9,321 nucleotides of DNA from Candidatus Limimorpha equi (GTDB lineage Bacteria > Bacteroidota > Bacteroidia > Bacteroidales > F082): positions 1 to 9,321 of the forward strand of contig JAGHSL010000222.1 in assembly GCA_018065885.1 (NCBI GenBank). Reading direction: 5' to 3'. A program made the position numbers and the translations under genes. Under the pieces are notes generated by a model. That model was given only the letters and a program-made list of their open reading frames with translations. It did no database searches and was not told the DNA's origin. Position 1 is the first letter of the stretch; the number at the start of each line of letters is the position of its first letter. Shown here piece after piece: positions 1-5,623 of this stretch.

Positions 1-256
1 GGCCGCCTTCCTGCGGACTCAACTGAATGGTCGTCATGGGCTGCACCTGTCCGCTGACGCGGATGTAATCGTTAAACTCGCCGAATTTCACCGTGTTGAC
101 CGTAATCGTCTCGGCATTCACGCGCAAGGTCTTCACATCAGGCCGCGCGATGAGATAAATCACGAAAGCCGCCACGACTCCGCCAATCCACCACGGCAAA
201 GCCTTCTTGCTGAAAACAGCTTGCAATCCCTTTTTGGGTTCAATTTCTCTATCCAT
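1..256 (-). CDS. HlyD/RND-type periplasmic adaptor (membrane fusion protein), N-terminal fragment
   Basis: Reading the minus strand from the ATG at 256-254 gives an open frame of 85 residues that runs off the left edge. It starts MDREIEPKKG, then has one hydrophobic segment at about residues 21-37 (PWWIGGVVAAFVIYLIA), and ends in a periplasmic stretch containing DYIRVSGQVQPMTTIQLSP. A short charged cytoplasmic tail, a single membrane anchor and a VxGxVxP beta-strand that leads into the biotinyl-lipoyl-like domain are typical of HlyD/MacA/AcrA-type adaptors. Such adaptors bridge an inner-membrane ABC or RND pump to a TolC channel. The TolC-family gene directly upstream on the same strand supports this. 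The gap to it is 329 bases and no TAnnTTTG promoter is visible in front of this ATG, so I infer co-transcription. The pump class cannot be decided from this fragment. Confidence 0.8.
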   Translation of the reverse strand, partial: MDREIEPKKGLQAVFSKKALPWWIGGVVAAFVIYLIARPDVKTLRVNAETITVNTVKFGEFNDYIRVSGQVQPMTTIQLSPQEGG

Positions 257-272
257 TTTTTTGATTTTTTAG

Positions 273-304
273 ACTATTTGACTGTTTAACTATTTGACTA
301 TTTG
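273..304. repeat. 8-bp tandem array (ACTATTTG x4)
   Basis: Four contiguous octamers: ACTATTTG at 273-280, 289-296 and 297-304, with the variant ACTGTTTA at 281-288. The array lies 17 bases upstream of the start codon of the minus-strand adaptor gene, in what would be its untranslated leader. Copy number could change by slippage. Its function is unknown. Confidence 0.75.
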
Positions 305-312
305 GCTTTTTT

Positions 313-332
313 AGACGCGATGAATCGCGTCT
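313..332. repeat. Perfect palindromic element AGACGCGAT-GA-ATCGCGTCT
   Basis: Nine-base perfect inverted arms (313-321 and 324-332) separated by GA, flanked by T-runs on the plus strand at 306-312 and 338-343. It could form a stable hairpin in the transcript between the TolC-family and adaptor genes. With T-runs on the plus strand only, it would resemble an intrinsic terminator for plus-strand transcription, but no plus-strand gene ends here. Its compact form is like that of dispersed palindromic intergenic repeats. Confidence 0.65.
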
Positions 333-348
333 CTACCTTTTTTATCTC

Positions 349-421
349 GCGAAGGGTGCCGTTCGCAAGCTCTCTTTGCCCTTCGCTCTATTAATCTGCC
401 CTTTCAGGGCGGACACGTGTC
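349..421. repeat. Cluster of three further dyads
   Basis: Three inverted repeats follow one another. GCGAAGGG (349-356) pairs with CCCTTCGC (379-386). GCCCT-TTC-AGGGC lies at 398-410. GACACGTGTC at 412-421 is a perfect 10-bp palindrome. Together with the palindrome at 313-332 they give four dyads in about 110 bases with no open frame. I read this as an accumulation of small repeat elements between two genes of one transcription unit. No regulatory role is shown. Confidence 0.55.
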
Positions 422-442
422 AAAATCCTTCTCCATCTCTTA

Positions 443-583
443 TTTCTTCCAAATTCTTTCCTCCTAACTCCTCACTCCTAATTCCTATATTTCTTCCAGA
501 TTCTTTCCTCCCAACTCCTCACTCCTAATTCCTATATTTCTTCCAGATTCTTTCCTCCTAACTCCTCACTCCTAATTCCTAAC
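443..583. repeat. Three tandem 47-bp units containing heptad repeats
   Basis: Three head-to-tail units at 443-489, 490-536 and 537-583, each exactly 47 bp. Units 1 and 2 differ at two bases. Unit 3 differs from unit 2 at one internal base plus its last three bases. Inside each unit are four consecutive heptads of the form TCCTNNN (TCCTAAC, TCCTCAC, TCCTAAT, TCCTATA), so this is a repeat within a repeat. The array ends two bases from the stop codon of the minus-strand TolC-family gene. Near-identity of the units implies recent duplication or homogenisation. It is not CRISPR, because the units abut without spacers. Confidence 0.9.
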
Positions 584-585
584 TC

Positions 586-1944
586 TTAAAACTGTTCCAC
601 ATAACTCACTCCCTTATAATACTTTACAACGCTGCATTTCATATAATATTTCAACAAGGCGTAAAGGCGGTTCGCTTTGGCTTCAAGATATTTCGCCGAT
701 GCCGTTTGATATTCTATAGATGAAATCAGACCTTGTTCCAAACGCTTGGCATTCAGTGCAAAAGCCTCTTCCTGAACTTTTTCCAACTGGTCGGCCTGAA
801 GCAAGGCTGCCCATGCGCCGTTCTTATCCTGGATGGCACGAAATACCTCATTTTCAATGTTCTTCATCGTCTGATTGTATTCTGCCTCGGCGCGACGAAA
901 TTCATTTTTCCGCCTTGCTATATTGGAATGAGTAGACAAACGGTCGAAAATCGGGATGTTCAACGAGACTTGCAGGTATTCGCCGCTGTTGTTGCGCAAC
1001 TGATTGAAAAACGGCGTGGAAACATAATTCGGTTGATTCGGATAGGTATAATAACTCGTTGACCATCCGCCATTTAGACTTAAAGACGGCAGCAACTGCC
1101 ACTTGGCGGTCCGCCATTCCAATTTGCTCCTGTCCATTGTTCCTTTTGCAATCAACGCATCAACATTCGATGCTTTTGCAAAACTGATTATGGAATTTGG
1201 ATTGTCATCGTCCGATTCCAAAATCTGTTCATCTTCAACTGCGCAATCGATTTCAAAATCCTCATCGACAGGCCAAAACATGACATCTTTCAGGCTTATC
1301 ATTGCATCGCTGTAAAGGTTCTGCATATCAATAAGTTGAAAACGGCGGTCAGCCAAATCCGCTTCCATTTGCACCACATCGGCATGGCCTTTCTGGCCCA
1401 GACTTTCCTGCTTTTGCGCCAATGCCAACGACTTTTCGGCAGCCTCAACCTGAATCTGCATCGTCTTCACCATTTCGGCATAATACACCGCATTATAAAA
1501 AGCCTCCATCGTGGTCAGGCAAATGCCGTCCTTGGCCTGCTGGTCCTTGCTCAAGCCCATTTCCATCATTGTCTTGCTGATTTTCAAATTATTAATCGCC
1601 TGAAAACCATTGAACAGCATAATGCCACCCGACAAGGAATAACCATTGTTAAAAGATGTCGTATTGACATAAACATTGGTCTCAGGGTCAATGTTTCTGC
1701 CATAATAATTATAAGCGTAGGTGCTGCCTTGAATGCTTGGCGTAAAGGCACTTAGAATGGCATCGCGGCGGGCAATGCGCTCGTCATCGCGGTCGGCTTG
1801 CTGCAAGCGCATCTGCGTCGAATTGCTGATGGCATATTCCATGCAGTCTTTCAAGGTCATTTTCCGAATGGTCTGCGCTTCCGAAATGTTTTTTGCCAAT
1901 AATGCGCATACAAAAAACCATATTTTCATTCTTTTCATCGACAT
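586..1944 (-). CDS. TolC-family outer-membrane efflux/secretion channel
   Basis: A 452-residue protein of normal length for the TolC/OEP family. The N-terminus has a basic start, a hydrophobic core (IWFFVCALLA) and a likely signal peptidase I site SEA|Q at about residue 24. The mature protein opens with MTLKDCMEYAISNS, the usual OEP alpha-helix, and shows the expected internal duplication: GGIMLFNGFQAINNLK near residue 108 and VSLNIPIFDRLSTHSNIARRK near residue 333, each a beta-strand leading into a long coiled-coil helix. It would form the trimeric outer-membrane exit duct for the adaptor encoded just downstream. ATG codons lie at 1944 and 1938; either fits, and the signal peptide is equally good from MKRMK. 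No confident TAnnTTTG promoter is visible upstream on this strand; the best partial match is TTATTTTG, the complement of 2017-2024. Substrate unknown. Confidence 0.9.
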   Translation of the reverse strand: MSMKRMKIWFFVCALLAKNISEAQTIRKMTLKDCMEYAISNSTQMRLQQADRDDERIARRDAILSAFTPSIQGSTYAYNYYGRNIDPETNVYVNTTSFNNGYSLSGGIMLFNGFQAINNLKISKTMMEMGLSKDQQAKDGICLTTMEAFYNAVYYAEMVKTMQIQVEAAEKSLALAQKQESLGQKGHADVVQMEADLADRRFQLIDMQNLYSDAMISLKDVMFWPVDEDFEIDCAVEDEQILESDDDNPNSIISFAKASNVDALIAKGTMDRSKLEWRTAKWQLLPSLSLNGGWSTSYYTYPNQPNYVSTPFFNQLRNNSGEYLQVSLNIPIFDRLSTHSNIARRKNEFRRAEAEYNQTMKNIENEVFRAIQDKNGAWAALLQADQLEKVQEEAFALNAKRLEQGLISSIEYQTASAKYLEAKANRLYALLKYYMKCSVVKYYKGVSYVEQF

Positions 1945-2012
1945 AAAGTTTAAAAACGAAGCATCTCAAGCACACGCCGTGCCAAACTTGTTAATAAACA
2001 ATATATCAATAA

Positions 2013-2077
2013 TTTACAAAATAATATAATTGTAAAATTGTAAAGAAACTTTACAGTGGGTGTAAAGAATGTTTACA
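2013..2077. promoter_or_regulatory. Array of TGTAAA/TTTACA words, candidate operator
   Basis: Six copies of one hexamer or its complement lie in the 193-base divergent spacer: TTTACA at 2013, TGTAAA at 2031 and 2039, TTTACA at 2050, TGTAAA at 2061, TTTACA at 2072. The last four alternate in orientation and start exactly 11 bp apart, about one helical turn. Perfect dyads result: TGTAAAG-AAA-CTTTACA (2039-2055) and TGTAAA-GAATG-TTTACA (2061-2077). The array ends 10 bases upstream of the TTTG box of the M23 gene promoter and also lies upstream of the TolC-family gene. I infer a binding site for a dimeric regulator. The AT-rich context lowers certainty. Confidence 0.5.
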
Positions 2078-2087
2078 ATACATGCGG

Positions 2088-2118
2088 TTTGAGGTTTTTG
2101 AAAAATTGCGTAATTTTG
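2088..2118 (+). promoter_or_regulatory. Bacteroidota-type promoter of the M23 peptidase gene
   Basis: TTTG at 2088-2091, a 19-base spacer, then TAATTTTG at 2111-2118, a full match to TAnnTTTG. Transcription would begin near 2125, giving a leader of only about a dozen bases before the ATG at 2138. Both boxes and the spacing fit the consensus known for the primary sigma factor of this phylum. Confidence 0.75.
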
Positions 2119-2137
2119 CAAGCATAAATCTATAGAA

Positions 2138-3838
2138 ATGAAAAAATCGTGTTTATTTTTAGCAGTTTTGCTGTTTCCGTTTGTCACTTTTGCGCAAACC
2201 ACGTTCCCGAAATATGGCAAACCCGTTGATATTCCGATTTATCTGTCGGCCACTTTTGCCGAATTGCGGCCAAATCATCTTCATGCTGGCATCGACATCA
2301 AGACGCAGGCGGTGGAGGGAAAGAAGGTCTATGCCGTCGCCGATGGTTATGTGAGTCGTATCGGCGTGTCGCCTTACGGCTATGGAAATGTCTTGTATAT
2401 CACTCATTATGACGGCTATACGTCGGTTTACGGACATTTGCAGCGTTTCAATGGCGAGATTGCAAAGTATGTGAAGGATTATCAGTATGCAAATAAGACT
2501 TTTGCAGCACAGATTTATCCAGGAAAAGACAAATTCCGTGTGAAAAAAGGTGATGTTGTTGCTTATTCGGGCAATTCGGGTGGCTCAGGTGGCCCTCATT
2601 TGCATTTTGAAATTCGTCATACTGAAAGCGAAAAACCTGTCAATCCGCTGTTTTTCGGCTATCAGATTGAGGACAATGTGAAGCCTCTGATTCAGGGTTT
2701 TGCCATCTATCCGCTGAATGGCGCCACTTTGGAAAATGCGGGCAAGGCGAAATATTATTCCGTGACGGGTCAAAACGGCAAATACAGTTTGAAAGACAGG
2801 ACTTTGGTCACAGCCAATGGCGAAATTGCTTTCGGCATTTCGACCTACGACCAAGTTGGCACTTCGACTAACAAAAACGGTCCGTACAGTTACGAATTGT
2901 ATTTGGACGGCGATTTGCGTTTCAAGGTTGAAGCCGACAGCTTTTCCTACAGCGAGCCGCGTTATGTGAACAGCCTTTTGGATTACGCCCATTATAAAGA
3001 GGTGGGATCGAGTTATGTCCGCACCATTATCGACCCATACAACAAACTGAAAATGATAAAGTTGAAGAATGGCATTGTGGATGTTGCAGAGGGCGATACG
3101 GTTTCGGTTTGCTTCAAGGTGCGCGATTATGTGGGCAACGCATCTCATGTCGATTTCAAGTTGATTGGCACGAAGCCCGCCGAAATTGAGGCCCCAATCC
3201 GTCGACGCAGCGAATATCTGGTCATGGCCGATGGCTCGATGAACAGTGAAATCACGATTGAGAATTTCAACGTCACGATGGAAAAGGGTACCTTTTTCTG
3301 CGATGAATATGTGAATACGGGCCAACGCGATGAAGACGGCTGCTGCTCACGCATTTTCCGTTTCGGCGACGACCGCATGACCACTTTCAAGAATTTCAAG
3401 GTGCGCATCATCCCGAATGACGAATGGGTTGACGATTCAAGGTTGTATGTCGCTTATATCAATAATAAAGGCAAGGTCTCATCGTTGGGCGGCAAGATGG
3501 TGAAAGGTGCCGTAGAGGTTGAAACGCGCAATTTGGGTGAGTTCACCTTGAAAATCGACAGCATTGCGCCAAAGGTTTCACCAGTCAATTTCAAGAATGG
3601 TCAGTCTGCAACGGAACTTAAATCATTGAAATTCAAGATTTCTGACGATATGACTGGCATTGATTCGTACAATATTTATCTGAATGACAAATGGGTTTTG
3701 GGGCAATACGATGCCAAGAATAATTTACTTTATTACGACATTGACGACCACATGCCATCGGGAACTGTTAATGTAAAAGTTGTGGTGAAAGACGGTGTCG
3801 GCAACAAGAAGACCTACACCGCCAAAGTGGTGAGGTGA
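2138..3838 (+). CDS. Secreted M23-family metallopeptidase (cell-wall endopeptidase-like)
   Basis: 566 residues. Signal peptide MKKSCLFLAVLLFPFVTFA with a likely cut before Gln20. The M23 (LytM-like) domain spans about residues 30-175. The zinc ligands of the family are visible: H49 and D53 in HLHAGID, and H156 in the HLHFE motif, with H154 and H100 (YGHL) as the other conserved histidines. An insertion of about 30 residues separates YGHL from VKKGDVVAYSGNSGGSGGPHLHFE. All catalytic residues are present, so an active peptidoglycan endopeptidase is plausible. The remaining two thirds are beta-rich, with Ig-like stretches near 318-340 (FKVRDYVGNASH) and 497-566 (FKISDDMTGID to VVVKDGVGNKKTYTAKV), probably binding or scaffold domains. 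It has its own promoter and is transcribed alone or with the next gene, 150 bases away. Confidence 0.93.
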   Translation: MKKSCLFLAVLLFPFVTFAQTTFPKYGKPVDIPIYLSATFAELRPNHLHAGIDIKTQAVEGKKVYAVADGYVSRIGVSPYGYGNVLYITHYDGYTSVYGHLQRFNGEIAKYVKDYQYANKTFAAQIYPGKDKFRVKKGDVVAYSGNSGGSGGPHLHFEIRHTESEKPVNPLFFGYQIEDNVKPLIQGFAIYPLNGATLENAGKAKYYSVTGQNGKYSLKDRTLVTANGEIAFGISTYDQVGTSTNKNGPYSYELYLDGDLRFKVEADSFSYSEPRYVNSLLDYAHYKEVGSSYVRTIIDPYNKLKMIKLKNGIVDVAEGDTVSVCFKVRDYVGNASHVDFKLIGTKPAEIEAPIRRRSEYLVMADGSMNSEITIENFNVTMEKGTFFCDEYVNTGQRDEDGCCSRIFRFGDDRMTTFKNFKVRIIPNDEWVDDSRLYVAYINNKGKVSSLGGKMVKGAVEVETRNLGEFTLKIDSIAPKVSPVNFKNGQSATELKSLKFKISDDMTGIDSYNIYLNDKWVLGQYDAKNNLLYYDIDDHMPSGTVNVKVVVKDGVGNKKTYTAKVVR

Positions 3839-3851
3839 TTGATGGGTGATT

Positions 3852-3871
3852 AGCTCATTGAGCTTGTCGAA
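3852..3871. repeat. Dyad AGCTCA-T-TGAGCT followed by TGTCGAA
   Basis: Perfect 6-bp arms (3852-3857 and 3859-3864) around one T, followed by the word TGTCGAA. A related word, CCTGTCGAA, sits in the dyad at 5308-5335, so the two may belong to one dispersed intergenic repeat family. The dyad begins 14 bases after the M23 stop codon. It lacks a T-run, so it is not a convincing terminator. Confidence 0.45.
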
Positions 3872-3879
3872 ACAGCGGT

Positions 3880-3914
3880 TGATGGATGATAGGTGACGGG
3901 TGATGGATGGTGAT
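3880..3914. repeat. Degenerate heptad array (TGATGGR)
   Basis: Five consecutive heptads with consensus TGATGGR start at 3880, 3887, 3894, 3901 and 3908, including variants TGATAGG, TGACGGG and a last unit TGGTGAT. Similar TGAT words occur at 3836-3850 around the M23 stop codon. No open frame fits. The array lies just upstream of the promoter of the next gene; its role is unknown. Confidence 0.6.
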
Positions 3915-3935
3915 TTGTTCAGCAAAAAAACATTA

Positions 3936-3969
3936 TTTGTTGCGCCAATGGGACTTTTCTCTATTTTTG
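3936..3969 (+). promoter_or_regulatory. Promoter of the aspartyl protease lipoprotein gene
   Basis: TATTTTTG at 3962-3969 fully matches TAnnTTTG. The nearest TTTG upstream is at 3936-3939, with a spacer of 22 bases, slightly longer than usual. Transcription would start near 3976, giving a short leader before the ATG at 3989. Confidence 0.55.
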
Positions 3970-3988
3970 TTCCAAAATCACGCTAAAA

Positions 3989-5242
3989 ATGAATATCATG
4001 AACGGTTTACTAAAAAGCATGCTGCTGATTGCTGTAGCAATCGCTGCGACTTCTTGCCGAGGCATTGTCGGATATGCGGCTAAAATGATTAAAATTTACA
4101 ATGGGCAAGTCTCGTACAATGACAATGATAAAGTGAATGATGACACAATTCATTTTGTCATCAATCATCGAAACTGCATGTTGATGAAAGCAACCATCAA
4201 TGGGATGGAGGATACGGTGCTTTACGACTCCGGCGCAAATTCTTCCGTAATTCAATTTTTTACCAAAGAGACCAAGCCGAAAGGTATGAAGTTTTATCGT
4301 ATGCCTGTGGAAGGTGCCGACAAGAAGACAAAAGTGAAGATATCGCCTATTCCCGTGCATATCGAAACGCCCATGTGCATTGTCGACCATTTTGGCAACG
4401 CCATACTTTTGGAACAAACCCATTCCTGTGATAATGAGCCTTCTATAAAAAAGTTCCCCGTCGTGGGTTTTCCAGGACTTGACTTACTGCCTTTTTCCAT
4501 CGATTTCACCAAAAACCGGATGTTTCACATTCATGACATGTCGGAGATTGATACAACCGAATACATCCCTGTGAAATGCAGGCATGACAAAAATGTTTTG
4601 TTCATATATCCGATTATTAATGGTGTTGAACATGAATGCATTTTCGATACTGGCAATAGTGGAGGAATACTTGTTAAAGACGAGCAAAAAATTGACAATC
4701 ATACTGATACTGATTTGCTTTACGAAGGTTCAATAGGTATGAGCATTGGAGGCCTGACCGAAAAACAGCGTTTTGTGGTAGCGCCTGAAAACACGATTGA
4801 GTTTGCAGGACAAAAGGAAACGGTTCCAGTCATGTATCTTGGCGACAATCTCACTTCAAACAATGTCGGATTGCAGTATATCAAAAGGTTCGACTGGGTT
4901 GTAGGGTATCAGGTTTTACAAAGAGACGAAAACCAAACGATAACTTCGCTTACATATAAACTGTACGCAAAGCCCCATGTTGCGGATACCACCAAAATGA
5001 AATATCCAGACCATAGCTACGCAGTTACAACGTTTGATGGCACCTTGAAAATAGCAACCCGCCTGTTGGATGGGCAGGAACGCTTCGAGGTGGGCGACCA
5101 AATTGTCTCCGTCAATGGAGAAAACATCACGGAAGAGAACATTTGCTATTACTACGATTTGTTGACCGAAACCAAGGATTGGTCGGGTTTCGACATACAG
5201 GTGAAAGGTTCAAAAGGTTTCACAAAACGTGCAAGACAGTGA
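3989..5242 (+). CDS. Aspartyl protease-like lipoprotein with C-terminal PDZ-like domain
   Basis: 417 residues. The N-terminus is a lipoprotein signal: hydrophobic MLLIAVAIAATSC, with C23 as the lipidation site. The residues after it (RGIVGYAA) lack the acidic surface-export signal seen in many Bacteroidota surface lipoproteins, so a periplasm-facing position is likely. Two aspartic-protease active-site motifs are visible: YDSGANSS with D80, and FDTGNSGG with D220, each preceded by a strand of the INGxxxxxxxD type (ATINGMEDTVLYD and PIINGVEHECIFD). This is the two-lobed arrangement of retropepsin-like bacterial proteases. A PDZ-like segment covers about residues 345-412, including RFEVGDQIVSVNGENI. 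ATGs at 3989 and 3998 are both possible. Substrate and partner are unknown. The PDZ-like domain may recognise C-termini, as in other PDZ proteases; this is inference. Confidence 0.85.
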   Translation: MNIMNGLLKSMLLIAVAIAATSCRGIVGYAAKMIKIYNGQVSYNDNDKVNDDTIHFVINHRNCMLMKATINGMEDTVLYDSGANSSVIQFFTKETKPKGMKFYRMPVEGADKKTKVKISPIPVHIETPMCIVDHFGNAILLEQTHSCDNEPSIKKFPVVGFPGLDLLPFSIDFTKNRMFHIHDMSEIDTTEYIPVKCRHDKNVLFIYPIINGVEHECIFDTGNSGGILVKDEQKIDNHTDTDLLYEGSIGMSIGGLTEKQRFVVAPENTIEFAGQKETVPVMYLGDNLTSNNVGLQYIKRFDWVVGYQVLQRDENQTITSLTYKLYAKPHVADTTKMKYPDHSYAVTTFDGTLKIATRLLDGQERFEVGDQIVSVNGENITEENICYYYDLLTETKDWSGFDIQVKGSKGFTKRARQ

Positions 5243-5307
5243 CAAAGCTTTATTGTTCGGGGACTTGCAACCGTTTGTTTCTGGGCTTTTCGTGCGTTTT
5301 GTTCCCT

Positions 5308-5335
5308 GCGCTCCCTGGGCCTGTCGAAGGGGCGC
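5308..5335. repeat. Imperfect dyad containing CCTGTCGAAGGGG
   Basis: GCGCTCCC (5308-5315) can pair with GGGGCGC (about 5329-5335) apart from one extra base, enclosing a loop with CCTGTCGAA. The TGTCGAA word recurs after the M23 gene at 3865-3871. I read this as a small dispersed palindromic repeat. It has no T-run and is unlikely to be an efficient terminator. Confidence 0.45.
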
Positions 5336-5346
5336 ATTCAAAATTT

Positions 5347-5459
5347 AATCTATGTAAATCATTGAAAATCTGTGTAATCTTCGAAATTTGAGGTTTAAAA
5401 AAACTCTCTGCGGAAATCAGCGGCATCAGCGAAAGAAAATATCTGTAAAATCTGTGTTT
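5347..5459. repeat. Degenerate 9-10 bp tandem array (AATCTGTGTA-like)
   Basis: AATCTATGTA at 5347, AATCATTGAA at 5357 and AATCTGTGTA at 5367 follow one another with a period of exactly 10 bp; AATCTTCGAA at 5376 follows with a 9-base step. Further on, GCGG, GCGG and GCGA cores recur at 5410, 5420 and 5429 within TCAGCG-like words, and ATCTGT recurs at 5441 and 5450. The region could be translated for 79 codons from 5388, but the repeat structure argues against a gene. Confidence 0.6.
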
Positions 5460-5536
5460 AACAGGAAAACAATTGCCAACGTTGAAATGTGTTACAACTT
5501 ATTTTTTAAGCGTTATTTAAACAAACTCTCAGAATA

Positions 5537-5609
5537 TTTTGCAAAAACCAATCACAAAATCATTACTTTTGCAGTGCAAATTCCATTTGCAGAAAACCAA
5601 GCTGCAAAT
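5537..5609. promoter_or_regulatory. TTTGCAG/CTGCAAA dyad array over promoter and leader
   Basis: Three nested dyads share one word. TTTTGCAAAA, a perfect palindrome, is at 5537-5546 and covers the upstream promoter box. TTTGCA-G-TGCAAA at 5568-5580 covers the end of TAnnTTTG and the likely start site. ATTTGCAG (5585-5592) pairs with CTGCAAAT (5602-5609) across 9 bases, wholly in the leader, ending 14 bases before the start codon. This placement fits an operator that blocks the promoter. Alternatively, the last dyad could act as an mRNA hairpin affecting translation. No known regulator is assigned. Confidence 0.5.
5538..5571 (+). promoter_or_regulatory. Promoter of the SDR-VOC gene pair
   Basis: TACTTTTG at 5564-5571 fully matches TAnnTTTG. 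TTTG at 5538-5541 gives a spacer of 22 bases. The predicted start near 5577 leaves a leader of about 46 bases before the ATG at 5624. Confidence 0.6.
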
Positions 5610-5623
5610 CAAAGTTTTGTGAT

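Larger units (their letters stand above)
5243..5623. other. 381-base intergenic region with repeats and promoter, no gene
   Basis: No convincing coding frame. From left to right it holds: unremarkable sequence to about 5307, a dyad with the TGTCGAAGGGG word (5308-5335), a degenerate 9-10 bp array (5347-5459), an AT-rich stretch, and the promoter and dyad array of the dehydrogenase gene (5537-5609). I see no good intrinsic terminator after the protease gene. Confidence 0.6.

Noticed and set aside
306..343. Intrinsic terminator at the AGACGCGAT palindrome
   Set aside because: No plus-strand gene ends here, and on the minus strand the palindrome is followed by A-runs, not T-runs.
443..583. CRISPR array
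   Set aside because: Units are contiguous 47-bp copies with no unique spacers, and no cas gene is present.
1945..2040. Strong promoter for the TolC-family gene
   Set aside because: Only a 7-of-8 match (TTATTTTG, complement of 2017-2024) without a TTTG box at the right distance; not listed as a feature.
2585..3325. 246-codon open frame on the minus strand inside the M23 gene
   Set aside because: It lies wholly antisense to a gene with intact catalytic motifs, and its translation shows no recognisable domain; an effect of codon bias.
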